Assembly (NCBI RefSeq): GCF_019649055.1
Contig: NW_026570316.1
Location: 124,001-188,000, forward strand
Length of the DNA stretch: 64,000 bases
Direction of reading: 5' to 3'
Source: Paramacrobiotus metropolitanus
Lineage: Eukaryota; Tardigrada; Eutardigrada; Parachela; Macrobiotidae
Shown: positions 10,634 through 24,000 of the stretch, piece after piece
Numbering within the stretch: the stretch's first letter is position 1
How the letters are laid out: every line of letters starts with the position of its first letter
The notes under the pieces: model-generated
Told to the model about the DNA's origin: nothing
What the model saw: only the letters and a program-made list of their open reading frames with translations
Database searches by the model: none
Translations under genes and position numbers: made by a program

Positions 10634-12638
10634 TCAAAAGTCATTGTGGAACGTCTCGTCGACATTCATCAGCTTGCTCTGCTCGAAGAGATCCCGGTGC
10701 TGCTGCACCTCCTCCAGCGACAGCCGGCCGTCCTGGTTCTCATCCGCCGCGTCGATCAGCTCGTCGGCCTCGGTTTTGGCGTGGATGTGGTTGCGCGGAT
10801 TGAGGAACTGGCCCAGTTCGTCGGGCGACGCCCAGCCGTCCTGGTTGGCGTCGATCACCAGGAATTCCTTCCGTCGCTGCTCCTTGAAACGTGTCTCGTA
10901 GTCCTGTACCGTAAAACCAAGCAAATTTAATACGGTTCAAGAAGCAAAAGATAGGGTTCGAAACATTTCATAATCTTCAATAATTTTAACAATGGCAACG
11001 GCACTACAATTAAAAGATCACGCTCGCCGATATATTGCCACTGCTCTACAAATGCAACGATTTTTGCGATCATTTTATCCTGAGCATGTGCAGCGTACTG
11101 CACAATACACAGTTTCATTAACATTCGTTTATCCGAAAAAAAGCACAAAACAATTTACTGCAATAATTTATTATTAAAAGCAAAATATGTAAAAAAATAA
11201 ACTAAATTTAATTTACTGTTACAAACAAAAAACCTAATGCATTACTACTAAAAAACTGAGCTTTCCCTAAAATTTAAATCCTGTGGCTTGTCATGCTTGG
11301 CCGCTGGCCGTACTTTTTTAAGCCAAACTGTAAATGAAATTTAAAACACAGAAATGCTCCCAATGTCCTGATTACAAAGGAGTTAACTATAGCAATAACA
11401 AGTGGTATATCGACTCAGAAATCGAAAACCAACGCCAGAACAATTCATTTCTTTGCATCTTAAAACTTATTTTAATATATGCGCGTTATCCGCTCACGTG
11501 AACCAAGCGTAGCCTTACCTGAAAACCCTCCTCCACCTGACCAGGCGGTGGCGCCGTGTACTCCTCCTCGCTTAATTTCCCATCATTATTTTTATCCAGA
11601 TTTTTAAAGACATCCTTGGTCAGCTGCAGCAGGGTCTCTTTGCACAGCTCCGGATGGCGGAAGCAGAGGAATTCATGCTGATTCAGCACGGCATTCCGGT
11701 CGGAATCCGCCACGTCCCATTCCTCGCGCAGACTGGACAGATCGTTCTTTTTCGTGCTGGATGGATGTGCTTTGTACCAGGTCTGGAACTCGTCCCACGA
11801 GACCACAGCGTTTCTGTTCACGTCGGATTCAGTGAAGATTTTGCTTAGCTCACCTGCAACGAATTTCCTTTTGGTTTTTATTTGACGAACATGAATTATT
11901 TTCAAGAAAACCAAATTCGTCCCACAATTATAGAACATCAACTTGTAAAATCAACAATCATTCACAAAATAAAAGTTCATATCCAAAAATTTGATTTGAT
12001 TTGAATCGAATTATCGAAACCTATTTTAATAATCAATTTTCATAATTCTGAATGATAAAAAAATTTAAAAATTCGATAAATAAATATTCGACGGGTAAAA
12101 AAATCAAAATAACGAGGAAAAGCACGCCTTTCGAAATCGTTATTGCGAAAAATTCAAGAATAACTTATAACAGTAATAAAAAGTTTTAATCCAGCCTTTA
12201 AATAAAATTAACCAGAAAATAATTGGTTAAATTAAACCAGAAAAAAATTCGCAAAATTGCGCAAAAGTGGCAAAACACGACGATTAACTAGAAAAAGAAA
12301 TCCCGAAAAAAGTAAACTGTAACGATCACGCCAGTACCTTCGCCTTCATCCAGATGCTTCTGCGTTTTATCAACAATCCACTTCTCAATCTCCTCCGCCG
12401 TCAGAAACCCATCCGAATTCTCATCGGCCTTCCTAAATGCATCCTCCAGACTATCCCCACCGTCCACTAACACATCGGCTTTTTTCCGCAGAATATACCG
12501 CTTCCCATCCTGCACAAACTCATCCAGTTCCCGATGGGAGAAGGCATTCCACGAATGCACTATCAGCGAGAGGAAGCCGAGACCAGCGACGACGGCTGCG
12601 ATCTGTATACACGTCCGGACACGCTTTCGTAGCACCAT
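10634..12638 (-). CDS. SDF4: Cab45/SDF4-like EF-hand protein of the secretory pathway (CREC family)
   Basis: Three exons: 12638-12338, 11853-11519, 10903-10634. All splice sites are GT..AG, phases agree, and the total is 301 residues. The N-terminus MVLRKRVRT is followed by a hydrophobic segment (about residues 11-28) that can act as signal peptide or anchor. Six EF-hand loops can be counted: DENSDGFLTAEE, DVNRNAVVSWDE, DSDRNAVLNQHE, DKNNDGKLSEEE, DANQDGWASPDE and DENQDGRLSLEE. Loops 2 and 3 have Ala where Gly is usual, so they may bind calcium poorly. The C-terminus HNDF resembles the HEEF/HDEF retention-type tails of the CREC family. Loop order and the segment around QDYETRFKEQRRKEF match Cab45 (SDF4), a Golgi-lumen calcium protein in cargo sorting, rather than calumenin. 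It is shorter than the vertebrate protein at the N-terminal linker. Confidence 0.85.
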
Positions 12639-12892
12639 TCTACGCGACGACGCAAATGCCCAGGCACAATCTTAGCCACCGAAGACTGCTGTCTTAGCGC
12701 CGCTTCACATGATGCTTGACGTTGCGAAGGCCAATGTTTATACGGGGAAATATGCAGCGATAACGATGTAAACAAAAGGAAGACGATAACGCATGGCCGT
12801 GATAAATCGACGCACAGTCGCTCTGTGAAAGCGCTCAGCGGCCTATCGGGACGTGTATGATTCGGCGGTAAGGATTAAGATTGGTGAATCGT

Positions 12893-15800
12893 GATCATCC
12901 ATCAGGCTGCGAGGATCAGCAAAAACTTCGATAATAAAATTTATCATATTCACTTTTCAAATTGCAAAAATTAAAAATTTAAAAACGCAAAAATGAAAAA
13001 ACCATAACTAATCCGGGCATCTACGCTCTACGGGAAAACGTCTGAAGTCCAATTCCATTGGAATCTGTGAGCGCAGAACTCTGTTCTGCGGCTTCTCCCA
13101 GCGGATGTGACTTCCATTTACCAGTTACTGGTTTTGTCACCGGAACCGGAAATGAGGGAAGTAGTGTAGTCAACGTACACAACGCAGTGAACAGTTTTAT
13201 AGCACTTCAGAAATTTGTCGTTTTTGCAGTTTTACTCTCTTTTTTAAACTTTTGAATTCTGTACAATTGTATACTGTATATAAAACACTTTAGTACTGTT
13301 TTCGATTTCGTGTTTTGTCGTTTTGTGATTGAAATTTTGAATACGAAGTACTGTACTGTATATGAGTGTGTAACTGTGTGTTGAAGAAGCAGAAGCTCCA
13401 TTGATACTGGTCTCATTTTGTCGAATGTGATCACAGTCTGTAAAGTGTGAACCTGCCTACATTTTTTGCCTACCGTGTACCACCGATTTACATCAACGTT
13501 CTTGCTGATGTGCTGCCCCGCTGGTGCTGAACATGTTGTTCGACGACGGCCGGGACTGCAGGAGGCTGATTGAATGGCATCTGTAAGCCTACTTCTATAG
13601 CTGATAGCACCGTGGATGAAGTCGGGAACTTCAGTGCTTGGTAGTCGGTAGATGAGCACTGCGCGCCGTTAACACGTCCGTCTTGAAGCGCACGTTTGAA
13701 GTCCAAAGAATAACATCATCAGATTCATTGGCAGACGTAATTAGCCACGATGCGCATCCCCAACCCCTTGCACCTCATCCAGCGCCTCCTGTGCGACTCG
13801 GGCCTAGTCCAATGCGACGCCTACTTCTCCTTCAGCCTGACCATCACCATCCTGATCTGCGCCCACTTCCTGGGCGTCTACGACATCCTCCTCTTCGAGT
13901 CCTCCTTCCCCTCCGACTTCTCCTGGCCCCCGCACGTCTTCGACGACGCCTCCTTCGAGACGTACCAGCGTAACGCCGACGGTCGCAAAATCGACTACCC
14001 CGAGTTCTCCTCCAGCCTGACCAGCTCCTTCGAAGAGTGGAAGCTCAACGCGGCCTTTTGGCGGCTGGAGAACGCCAACGACTACTCGGACTGGCCGGCC
14101 TTCGCGCCGGGGATGATGAGCATGGTCGGGCAGATCCCGGTGATCAAGACGCACATCAAGTACCTCCAGGCCATCACCAACCCTGTGGATCTCCCCCCGC
14201 CCGTCGCCTGCACCGCCACGGAGGACGCGGCCAAGAGTCTGGGCCTGCTAATCGTCGTCAAGTCGGCGCTGGCGCATTTTGAGCGGCGCGCCGCGATTCG
14301 AAGGACCTACGCCGCCGCAGTGCACCGTCGCGATGCGCAGCGGGATTTCGAGGTGCTGTTTGTGCTGGGAGTGGCCGGGGGGAACGGGGTGTCGGGCAGT
14401 GGGGAGTTCTCGTGGGATCTGCAGGAGCGGGTGGTGCGCGAGCAGGCGGAGTTCGGGGATTTGGTGCAGATGCGCTTTGTGGATACGTATTTTAATAACA
14501 CGGCCAAGACGGTGGCGGGGATCCATTATGTGGTGGATAATTGTCCGGTGCTGGATCCGCGACATGGATTCTTGTTCCTGACGGATGATGATATGCTGGT
14601 TAATGTGGAGAATTTGGAGAAGCTGATTGAGACGGTGAAGGTTCAGCGGGAAGCGGAAGGAAGTAGGTTCTGTTTTTTTAATAACACTTTTAAATCGGTA
14701 TAAAGATTTTTGGTGAATACACCAATGATATTTCGCCTCCGTTTTTCGGAAATTAAATTCTGTTATGAAGTAGATGTATGTTTTAATGATTTTTTGCCTA
14801 TTTTTAATAGAAAGGGATGTTGTACATGATTTTTAAATATTTCTTATCATTCTAAGAGATTGTCAAAGAGTTTTTGCTCGCACTGAATAAAAGAAAAAAG
14901 AGAATAAATTTAATAGAAGTTTTCAAATAAATTATCCGCACTTTATTAGGAATATTTTTAAATTACGGGCGCAGTGTTGAAATGTTTTTCAATCTGAAGA
15001 CGGCGTAATATGCTAGTTAATTTTGCGTACCGTAGAATTCTTAATGTGTGGAAGTGTACTTTTAAAGCTCGTTAGTTTTTTTAAATCTCGCCATGTAAGA
15101 TAATATTGTGAAATTCCTGTTTGTTTGTTGTAGTTAAAGATGTTTATTTGGGCTACAAATTCCCGGGTTCCAAGCCGAAACGCTGGCGATTATCCAAATG
15201 GTATGTGTCCACGAACGAATACCCTTTCTCCTGGTATCCTCCCTACATTACCGCCGCGGCCATCCTCCTATCCAAAGACACGGTAGAGAAATTCTACTAT
15301 GCTTCACACTTTGTCCCGTTATTCCGCTTCGACGACATCTACCTGTCCATCCTGGCGCACATGATGGCCGTGGAGAGTCAGCATTACGGTGACGCATTCC
15401 ATTTTGATCATCTGCCGTTCGATGAGAAGACATACAAATTCTACCGGGACACCGTGGTGGCGGTGCACGGCTACCACGATCCGGATTTATTAGAGAGGAC
15501 GTATGACAAGTTGAAGAAGCTGATGGGACGCGCTTGATGGATTTTTTATCAGTATTATGCGTCGTTTCAGTCTAGTCGCGGGATTCCCGATGTGAACAAT
15601 ATGTACAGTACTGCAGAGTGTTTTAAATTATTTTCACCTTGTTAATGAAAAAACACCGTTGCATTCGGTGAGTTTATCTTGATGAGTGCAGCAAGGCTGA
15701 AATAATGATGATTTTTTCGGTAATTATGTTAATTTTTGAAACATTATTAAATTGTTTTCAGACTGACGTATGAAGATTTGTATCTGGTAAGGTTATTTTG

Positions 15801-16165
15801 AAATAAAATATGTTGGCGAAAATTAAAAATCCAAAGAAACGAATTTTATTTCTTCCCTTAAAAACGCTCGTTTGTCAGCGCGCAAAAATGGTCGCGCTCA
15901 CATTCTCTGCAGCAAAGTATCTTCTAAAAATCAGTCCCAAAAAAATACTAAAATACTAAACGCCACATTAACAGTCGACCGTTAAACAATAAAACGCAGC
16001 CTTCTGGACACTAGTAAATCATTTGTTTAAACAGACAGCCATCGAACTAGTAAAATCAATAACGTTTTCCGATCGGCAAGAGCGCCTCTCCGCTTCCCAG
16101 ATGGTGAGTGGCGTGCGTGATTGCAGTATCAGTTATTCACCTCAGGAAAAATCCCAAAATATTAA
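12893..16165. repeat. Segmental duplication, copy A (intact glycosyltransferase locus)
   Basis: Sequence from the GATCATCCATC motif near 12893 to about 16165 recurs in copy B. 12893-13330 matches about 32085-32440, and 13385-16165 matches about 41893-45300, in the same orientation. Shared landmarks include GTCTCATTTTGTCGAATGT, GGCCGGGACTGCA, the whole GT31 gene, its intron and the downstream GTGCGTGATTGCAGTATCAG. Coding identity looks very high, and non-coding parts are more diverged. Copy A keeps the uninterrupted site ACTGTAT (13355-13361), where copy B carries a transposon. Confidence 0.8.
13750..15537 (+). CDS. GT31-family beta-1,3-glycosyltransferase, intact copy
   Basis: Two exons, 13750-14662 and 15134-15537 (intron 471 nt, phase 1), give 438 residues. 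It looks like a type II Golgi protein: a short N-terminal tail, then a membrane segment (FSLTITILICAHFLGV) at about residues 28-43. The catalytic part has GT31 hallmarks: LGLLIVVKSALAHFERR then AIRRTY, LFVLG, an E..FGDLVQMRFVDTYFN stretch, and the DxD-like TDDDMLVN that binds metal and UDP-sugar. The second exon has the WYPPYITAAAILLSKD segment equivalent to the conserved YPPY-G-GYVLS region, then FDDIYLSILA in place of the usual EDVY motif. Acceptor sugar and exact activity cannot be told. Strong GC bias in exon 1 contrasts with the AT-rich flanks. A broken paralog lies at 42.2-44.7 kb. Confidence 0.85.
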
Positions 16166-16282
16166 TTAATAAATCCCATAACGGAAAGACAAGCTGGTAC
16201 GCAGATCAAGTGGATCTGGCATGCAGACAACACAATGCGGAAACACGATTACACACAGCGTTATCTGTTACAAAGGTAACAC

Positions 16283-17419
16283 TTACTCGCAGATACTAAT
16301 CAATGTGCCAGGGTCCCCTTCCACTACCATTTGGATGACCAGTTTTCCTCGCGCTTCGTAATGGTGAGCAATGGATAGGAAGTAAAAATCTTTCAACTGC
16401 TGATATCCGCCGGACGCTTCCAGGGCTGCATGAACATCTTTACTGTCGGCGGCTGCGTTCAGTTCGTCAAACTGTCCGCCACTGCGGTTAGCTGCAAATC
16501 AAAATCACTTTAAAATCGAACTAACTACCGCGGCTGTTTGAAATGATCTGAAATGATAAATGTTTTAAAAAATAAAATTTGAGTAAAACAACTTAAGCGA
16601 GAAAAGCCACCTAATAAAATTAAGGTCTGACAAAGGACACACAAAAATGTGAGAATGAACGAGAAATTAAAATGCTATTTTAATTACTTACCACCGCAAA
16701 TTTATTTAGGACAAATATTGAGAAAGCAGATATTTTTATGAAGTTGACTTCATCTCAGAAAACGGCTCAAAAGCGTTTGAATTTCAGCCTCATATGTAAA
16801 ATTATTAAACCATGAATCCACATACAAACTTGGATCTGGATTACACCGCGTGCTGGTTTAGGAACTTGAACGCCAGATGGACCCGCGACGTTTTCTATAA
16901 CAGCATAACAAAAAGCGTTATATGAAATTTTGTTGTTATGATACACTGTTTTTGGCATTCAAATGTATTTGGGTTTTCTGATATAAAACAAGCAAATGCT
17001 TACAAAAAAAAACAAATAACAATCTTGCTGATCAACAAAAATCAAACCATTCTCAACGTGCGGTCCAACAATGCACAATATTGTGCCATTACACTACGAT
17101 CGCGTACACAAACAATTATAGCGATTCGATTTCATTAGCACACAGAGTAGCATAGTCTATTTTTATTTCGATAAATGAATATTATGGCTACAGCCCGACA
17201 AAAATTTATCGACAAAAATAACTGTAATAAAACACGTTTATCGAAAAGCCAAATTATTTAGGAATTCTCCAATCAGTCAAGAGAAAAAAGTCAAAATTTT
17301 TTCAATATTTTTGTCGCATTTACCGTTCTGTTTGTCATCGGCAACGCTGCCGTCCACATCCATGGGAAAACCTATCGAGATGTTCGGGTCCGAGTCAAAT
17401 AGAAAGGGGGAATCAAAAT
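16283..17419 (-). CDS. Unknown protein, three supported exons (partial gene)
   Basis: Exons 17419-17324, 16894-16826 and 16491-16283 have GT..AG borders and matching phases (each joins in phase 1). They give a peptide running FDSPFLFDSDPNIS.., ENVAGPSGVQVPKP.., SGGQFDELNAAADSKDV.. and ending GDPGTLISICE-stop. The middle exon donor could also be at CGCG|GTGTAA, and the last codons GA|GTAAGT could be another donor, so the 3' end is uncertain. The 5' end is missing. A possible start exon (MRLLPYFIIGPLVV, ATG at 19409, donor GTAAGA at about 19310) lies beyond the mariner-like element, but its phase does not join directly. I do not recognise the family. The final exon looks helical and soluble. 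Confidence 0.5.
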
Positions 17420-17746
17420 CTAGAAAAATAAGATGCAACGAATTATTGTGGTAAACTGCCGTTAATGTTAATTTGGCCAAAAACCTAAATTTATTGCAGC
17501 TTTTGAGAATGTTATTGAGCCTTAAATGCTTCTTTCGGTATTGCGCAAGTAGTCCAAAGGACATACGCACTGGACATACGCGCACTGGACATTTGCGCAC
17601 TGGACATACGCACAGTTTCGAAGCCATTCAATATAAAATTCCGAATAAAGAAAAAAGGAGAAAGTTAAATTATGTAACAACTTGTATATAGTAATCACTT
17701 AAATTAAAAACAACACGACAGGAATATACGAGTACAAATGCTTCTA

Positions 17747-18859
17747 CAGGGGTGCCGCGCCAAGTTTGGGCAGTTTTTCTTAAAAATCGCTATAGGTCAC
17801 CCACCAGTAATTTACTACTTATTCGATTATTTTATAGTCACCGTGTGTCTGCAGCATCTTTTTCACTACGAGTAACGACGCTGAGGGCGTGGATTGCATT
17901 AGAGCAAGACTTAAATTAAAGCAGACCAGGTTAAAAATGCGGTTAGACCCGTCAACCATTCTTTCCTTCCACCCACTCTGATTTTGTCAAGAAATTCCAC
18001 TAATCCTAAATCTCAAAACTAATTATGCTGGGCTGTTTGCCATTCAAAGCAAAGCTCTTGCTAAATACGTCTGACACCGCTTTATTTCAATAAAGGCTAC
18101 GCGACCTTTGCAATATTACTGGAGGCACTGACAAAATGAAGGATGGTGCCCTTTGCAAGCTTGCGCAGCAATCGCGGAAGGTCGGATGTGCCCATGATAA
18201 GTAAAATATTGCTCGGTAAGCATTGGGAGACAACTGTCGATTGTCATTTTTAGACAAAAAGCCCCCCACATCTCGTTACAAAACCTTTTAGCACCAAGGA
18301 AAACTTTTTTGACCCTCGCTTTGTCGGCTTTTTCTTTGAGTTTGCCGCCAGCTCTATCTTACCGCCTGCTTAGTAGATACCAGAAAAAACACAAAACCCC
18401 TCGACTTTAATGCATGTTTCATTCATCGAAAACATTATCTCGAAGTCGCTTAGCTCTGCGCGCTAGGCAACCGCATTCTTCCGGGAGCACTATTTAACAT
18501 ACAAGTCTATGGGAGCTGCACATTTTTTGGGGGTCACCTCGAATATCAAGCACGCAAAAGTTTTCGCTGACCCATACCACATACCTCTCAGTCTCAGGCC
18601 ACTCAACAGTTTATAAAACTGTCCATGGATGGAAGATTTTCTGGAAGGCCAGTTATAAGCTGTATAAAAGTGACTACTACCCCATCCAGGTTTTAGCCGA
18701 ATGGCAAATTATTGCCACTTTTAACATTTTAGCTTTTAATATATTCTGATCCGAAATGAAAAGTTACACAAGAAATGTGCAAAACGAAAAATAAACCGAA
18801 GTACAGAAATATTTTAAAATTTGATTTACGCTACTGCCCAAACTTGGCGCGGCACCCTG
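17747..18859. mobile_element. Tc1/mariner-like element, 1.1 kb, non-autonomous
   Basis: The left end CAGGGGTGCCGCGCCAAGTT and the right end (complement CAGGGTGCCGCGCCAAGTT) form terminal inverted repeats of about 27 bp. They are flanked on both sides by TA (17745-17746 and 18860-18861), the target duplication of Tc1/mariner elements. The interior has no transposase frame, only scattered stops, so it is a non-autonomous or decayed copy. It lies upstream of the unknown minus-strand gene, probably in one of its introns. Confidence 0.75.
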
Positions 18860-21004
18860 TACGTCAAAAGCCTACTACAATTTTCATCGAAATTCGAAAG
18901 AATAAATTACCATTGTATCAATAATTATTGTGAATTATAATCGTTAACAGCTGAAACCAAAACTTTACCGAAATGAAAAATCTAATGAATTTAAATTAAT
19001 TTTTAAAAAAATTTCAAATACCGAAAAAATACAGTCTCATCTCGTGTTAATCGGGAAAAATTCGTCTTGCAAAAAAAATTTGCAGTCAATGGCAGTTTCA
19101 ACCGCGCATGCCATCCTGGGCGACTGTCGAAACAGCTCGTAACGGTAACACCTAAAAATACGATATACATAGGTCTACATTGACCGGTTACTTGCAACAG
19201 GTGGTTATCATGTGAAACAAGTAAAACAAGACTCTAGGCAAGGGGAAAAAGTAAAGCAAAAAAAGACTCAAGCAAGGCTGCATTAAAACTAATTCCGAGG
19301 GAATTCTTACCATGCGATGTCGACGAAATGTACGGGAATTAGGATTCTGTTCTTCCTTTACAACGTCAACAACCAGTGGACCGATGATAAAGTAAGGCAA
19401 TAAGCGCATTCAACGTTTCAGCTTAGAGATTTCCCAAGATTTCCCAGAACTGGTTCTTGTTGCCACTCGCGCGAAGTGGGACCGATTTTTCATGTGACCT
19501 TAACTGTTGATTTGGCCTACTGACGCTGGCAGTTTTTCAGGGCTCCAGCCAATTAAACGTTAGCCTTGATACGTCAAAGCAAAAAAACTATATACAAAGA
19601 CAGCAGTTAACTATGAAAAAGCGGGAACGCCGGGAAGCGGACAAACAAGAGAAAACCGGCAGGCTAGCAGATTCTAATTAATCAGTAAACCTAACGGTAT
19701 TTTTTCTTTCTACACCGTATTCCTGATCACTTACACTCCGTATGTACGCATAAAGATGTCTATCCCGTAGAAGGCGAGAGTTCCCCACAGTGAACACTGT
19801 CATATACGGAATAGTGCGTCGATTCCGTAAATGGCCATCCTGCTTAATATTCTGACATCCACCAGTCGCATGTCGACCTTGGCCCAAGTTTTCGGTCGAC
19901 CGTCGGGTTCAAAAGGACTGAACCTGCGCACAATATTGCAGTTACACCCAGGGCCATAGCACGCGATATATAAATGTATCTCAACGGAAAATGGCCGCAC
20001 ACGAATTAACTAATGGGCAGCCAAGGCTCCAGCGAAAATAATTGGGTTACACTACCTTTCACTAACTTCTACTCCGTACACTACCTTTCATTCCGTTCTA
20101 AATTTTGGGTAGTTTTTACTACCTTTCATTCGGTACATTATGTTTTCATTGTTTCAAGCACCACCTTTGACTCCGTGCACTGCCATTCGGCACTGCCTTT
20201 ATCTGCGTGCACGACCTTTTAGTCTGTAATTTTTTTCACATCAAAATTATTTCCTTAACTTCCGTTTTTTCATTAACAGTTGTCATTGCTGCGAAATTTA
20301 AGGCATCACCAGCAGTTATAAAATTGAATTCCCGTGCGTAAGTAACTCTCGGCGCCCGTGTGCCGGTTTTTCTTCGCTTTCCGAGCTTGACTTCGCTTTC
20401 CGAGCGCAGTGTCATAGTAAGGAACAGGGCCCATAGTAAGGAACAGGGCCCGTGACCCGCCATATTTCGCCGTCGAAAGTTCGTTGACCGACAGGCCGTC
20501 GAGCAAACACGACGTCGCACCGTCACGATGTCGCGCCATCGTTTTGCTAAACTGTCGTAGTTTTTTTAGTTTTCTTCGCTCTCTAAATAAGGTGATGACG
20601 TTAAGCAGTACGTCGGTGGCTATACCAAGAATTAATTACAAGGAAAAATGAATTACTCGTACTGTATTATAAAGTTGGCTGGTGGTGGCTTGGTGCTGTC
20701 ATTTTCATGTCAAATTGTAAACTTTTTGTGCCCAGTGCAGCAGCGCCTACGCGCCAGGGCCGAGCATTGTGGATCTGCTGATTGCAGAGCCGTGACTAAT
20801 TCTGATAATTGCACTACGCACTTTCAATTATGGTTCACAACACTGCCATTTAGCGGTACAGACGCTGATTCTCATGTGCGTACGGAACAAGGCCTATTGT
20901 ATTAGCGGCAGTGAGCAAATTACTAACATTGGTCGAAGACAAAACAAATACAACGGATTCACTAATCACTTGATGTTGATAAACTGAGATTTATAAACAT
21001 AAAC
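18860..21004. other. Gene-poor region with short repeats
   Basis: No coding exon can be supported apart from a possible start exon at 19310-19409 (-). The region holds a degenerate tandem repeat (20045-20222) and two small direct duplications near 20385-20450: CTTCGCTTTCCGAG twice, and a 19 bp unit containing TAGTAAGGAACAGGGCC twice. Confidence 0.4.
20045..20222. repeat. Degenerate tandem repeat of about 20-25 bp
   Basis: Repeated variants of CTACCTTTCATTCCGTACA occur through this stretch: ACTACCTTTCACT, CTCCGTACACTACCTTTCATTCC, ACTACCTTTCATTCGGTACA, CACCTTTGACTCCGTGCACTGCC, and so on. The copies are diverged and the spacing is irregular. Confidence 0.5.
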
Positions 21005-24000
21005 TTACATTAAGAGATAACTGCGAATGGGCTGCCAGTCCCCGGGATAGTCCAAGGTGCGCACCCAGCGAGCATACACCGCCGTGACCTTTGCTAGCAT
21101 TTCTTCCGTGACCGCTGGAAAGTTGTCGTTCAAAGCGTACATGAAGCGGCTGGCTATGTGCATTTTGTCGTCGTCGCAGCGCAGCAGCAACCGCGGAATG
21201 GTGATGCGCAGTTGGTCGATGGGCAGTTCATACGCCGACTCCTCCGTAAGATCCTGCATGAAGGCCTGCTCGTGCGCTGGTAAGAACGTTCTTTCGGCAT
21301 TGTAAGAGTCTTCTTTAAATACGAAGTACACTGCTCCACCAAAAAGATGGTCCGATGACCAGTTGAGGAGCAGGATGAACTTGCAGTTCTCTTTATGATA
21401 TCTCACCATTACAACTGCAGGATGCTGAAACTCTTCCTCTCTCGTCCAGCCCACTGTGCCGAGACCCATGATCTCATAGTCTTTGAAAACAATTAACGGC
21501 AACGTAATCTTCATGGCAAACAGCACTTCCGATAAAAAGAACGTATTGTGTAGACGAGAAGCTTCCAGTGCGGTAAGGCTTTCGGTGGTGGTGGTGATGG
21601 TGCGGCTCAAGAGCGATAACAGGCGGAAACAGTTGTTGTTGTCGCACTGAATTCCGGCACAGCTTCCTAACGAGATGCTGATGTGCTTAGTTAGACTGGG
21701 ACTACTTAGCAGTAGCCGCCACAACGCACACACCCTGTCGAAGTAGACATACCATTAGAAAACAGACACATTCACACAAGAAGACAGTTAGCAGCGTGTG
21801 TGATCTAACCGCTTCGCCCGCATTTGTGAATGCAGGTCCATGTAGAGAAATATCTGGCTGAAGAGCCACGGCGGCAAATGGCACAGATGACTAGCTGCGG
21901 AGCACGTGTCGGGTTCCGCATCTAAGGAAAGAATTTCATGACAGAGTAACCAATGTACAGCTAAAATCACGTCGAACAACGTACAGCACTACAAAAGAAG
22001 CCAGGGCGACTTCTCGGGTGGACATTATTCTTAACTAATATTAAAGTACTACCAAACTTATGCCGATTCCGGGCACCGTTGAAGCGTAGCTACTGCCGAC
22101 CTAGCGACGTTGGTAGATGGCAGCACTCTGCGGCGGCCAGCTCATGCATGGTATGCTGTGAAAACGCTGAGTATCAGACCATTTCTTGATCAGGTAAACA
22201 CCGGAACAGCGACACTTCGGAATTTTTTGACCAAAGACATTCGCAAAACTCAAACGCACTACGGCCAGTGTTGTATTTACTATTGCCCCAACACCTTTCT
22301 TACTTTTTACTTTTCATCTGGCCGTTGCTTTTACTATTTACTTTTCATAATCGTTCTTCTTTACTTTTACTTACTTTTTACTTTTTTTATCGTAACCTTA
22401 CTTACTTTTACTACTTAGTAATCACTAGTAAAATAGTATTTACTATTCGTGTTTTGCGATAAATCGCAGTACGCGACAAAAGTCCAGTTTTGCTATTCGT
22501 TTCTAAACATATTACGTATCTAAAACAAACATAACTCCTTCATCCTTGTACTCTGTGTCAGTGTGCACACCGATTAATTTTAATTTGTGCTCAGAAATTT
22601 GTTTCAATGAAGCGATTCGGTTCTGTGTAAAATTACAGTACTTATTTATCGACAAAAATTAGCAAAGTCATTACACCGTATCCGGTGCCAAGGTAAGTAT
22701 TGCAGTGAAGCGGCACTAGCTAATATGCCTGGCAGTCACGTAATTCGCCCACCTAAGCGGTTGAAAGCGTCTGCGGTGCAGCGAAATTTTAGCGATTCAG
22801 AAGAAAACCTGTACTGCCAAACGTAAATGCTATGGAAAAAAGCATGTTCAGCAGCATTCTGTTGATGCCCGTCACTTTTATCTGTTGCGGACGCTTAGTA
22901 AAAAGACTGATCTACTAATTAAACTATTCCCGTTTCGCGCCTCTTACTTTTACTTACTATTTACTCCTCAAGCCTCGGCTGCTCTAACTTTTACTTTACT
23001 TTTACTTTTCCGTTTTGCTGCTTACTTACTTTTTACTTAATTAGTAAGAGACAAAAACGGCTTACTGAGTAAGGTTTACTATTTACTTTTACTAAGTAAT
23101 TAAGCAACACTAGCACTACCCCACCGGGATGTGGTAACTGTAACACGAGGAAGGGAAACCTAGTAGGTTTAACGTGGCAACATGTGTCCTTTGCATCTAC
23201 ATCCGACAAGACGGTGCAATAATCAGGATAACACAAACCACTCCATACACTATTGACCATGGTCTAAACAGTATGTGCTGCTCGCTTACAGTGGTGTGAG
23301 CCTTTGAGGTATTGAACTTCTAAGTATGTGTAACAAAATAGTAAAATTCAGACAGTCATTCTTTCCTATCTATCTCGACATTGCCAACGGAGTGTTTGAC
23401 GCTATCGGCTGTGGCTCTAATACGCTCCGAACTGAACTGCATCTGACCATGGGTTCGCTGTCAAATGGGGTTCTTACCAACGAGCAGCGACAGTGTTACC
23501 TGTTTCGTGTAGGCTGCGCTGAACTATACGTCCCTTTTGACCAATCGCTGGCAGGTGGACCCGGCTGGCTAGGTGTTCCTTCAGGACTTGGGTTATCATT
23601 TCCCCCGTAGTCTGTGCCATCTGCGCGTCCATCTCGGGGGTCATGACAACAAAGATACAGGCATCCCGTTCAGTTCGCAAGTGAAAGCGACAACAGTCCA
23701 ACAGGTAGTGCCGGTACAGCTGGGATCTCCAAATCCGTTTAAATGCACGCCGAAAATGCCTGACGAGACGAAATTTGTCAGAGGCGTCACTGAGAAGCGT
23801 CTGAGCTCGGGAAAGGGAAAACGGCACCAGGTACTTGGTGCACTGCAGACCCTTGCCCGAGTGATGCAGTAAAGGGGAACCATCGGGCGGCAGCCGTACG
23901 GTAATTTGACAGTTATCAGCCATCTCACAACCAGGGCTGTCTGGTTGACCGATGCTGCTGGCTCTGTCGGTTTTGATATAGAACACCTCACACTTCTCGC

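Noticed and set aside
13207-13659. 150-codon minus-strand frame upstream of the glycosyltransferase
   Set aside because: AT-rich composition, not preserved in the duplicated copy, no motif.
20236-20539. Overlapping minus-strand frames of 77-96 codons
   Set aside because: They lie over small direct duplications; no domain or splice context.
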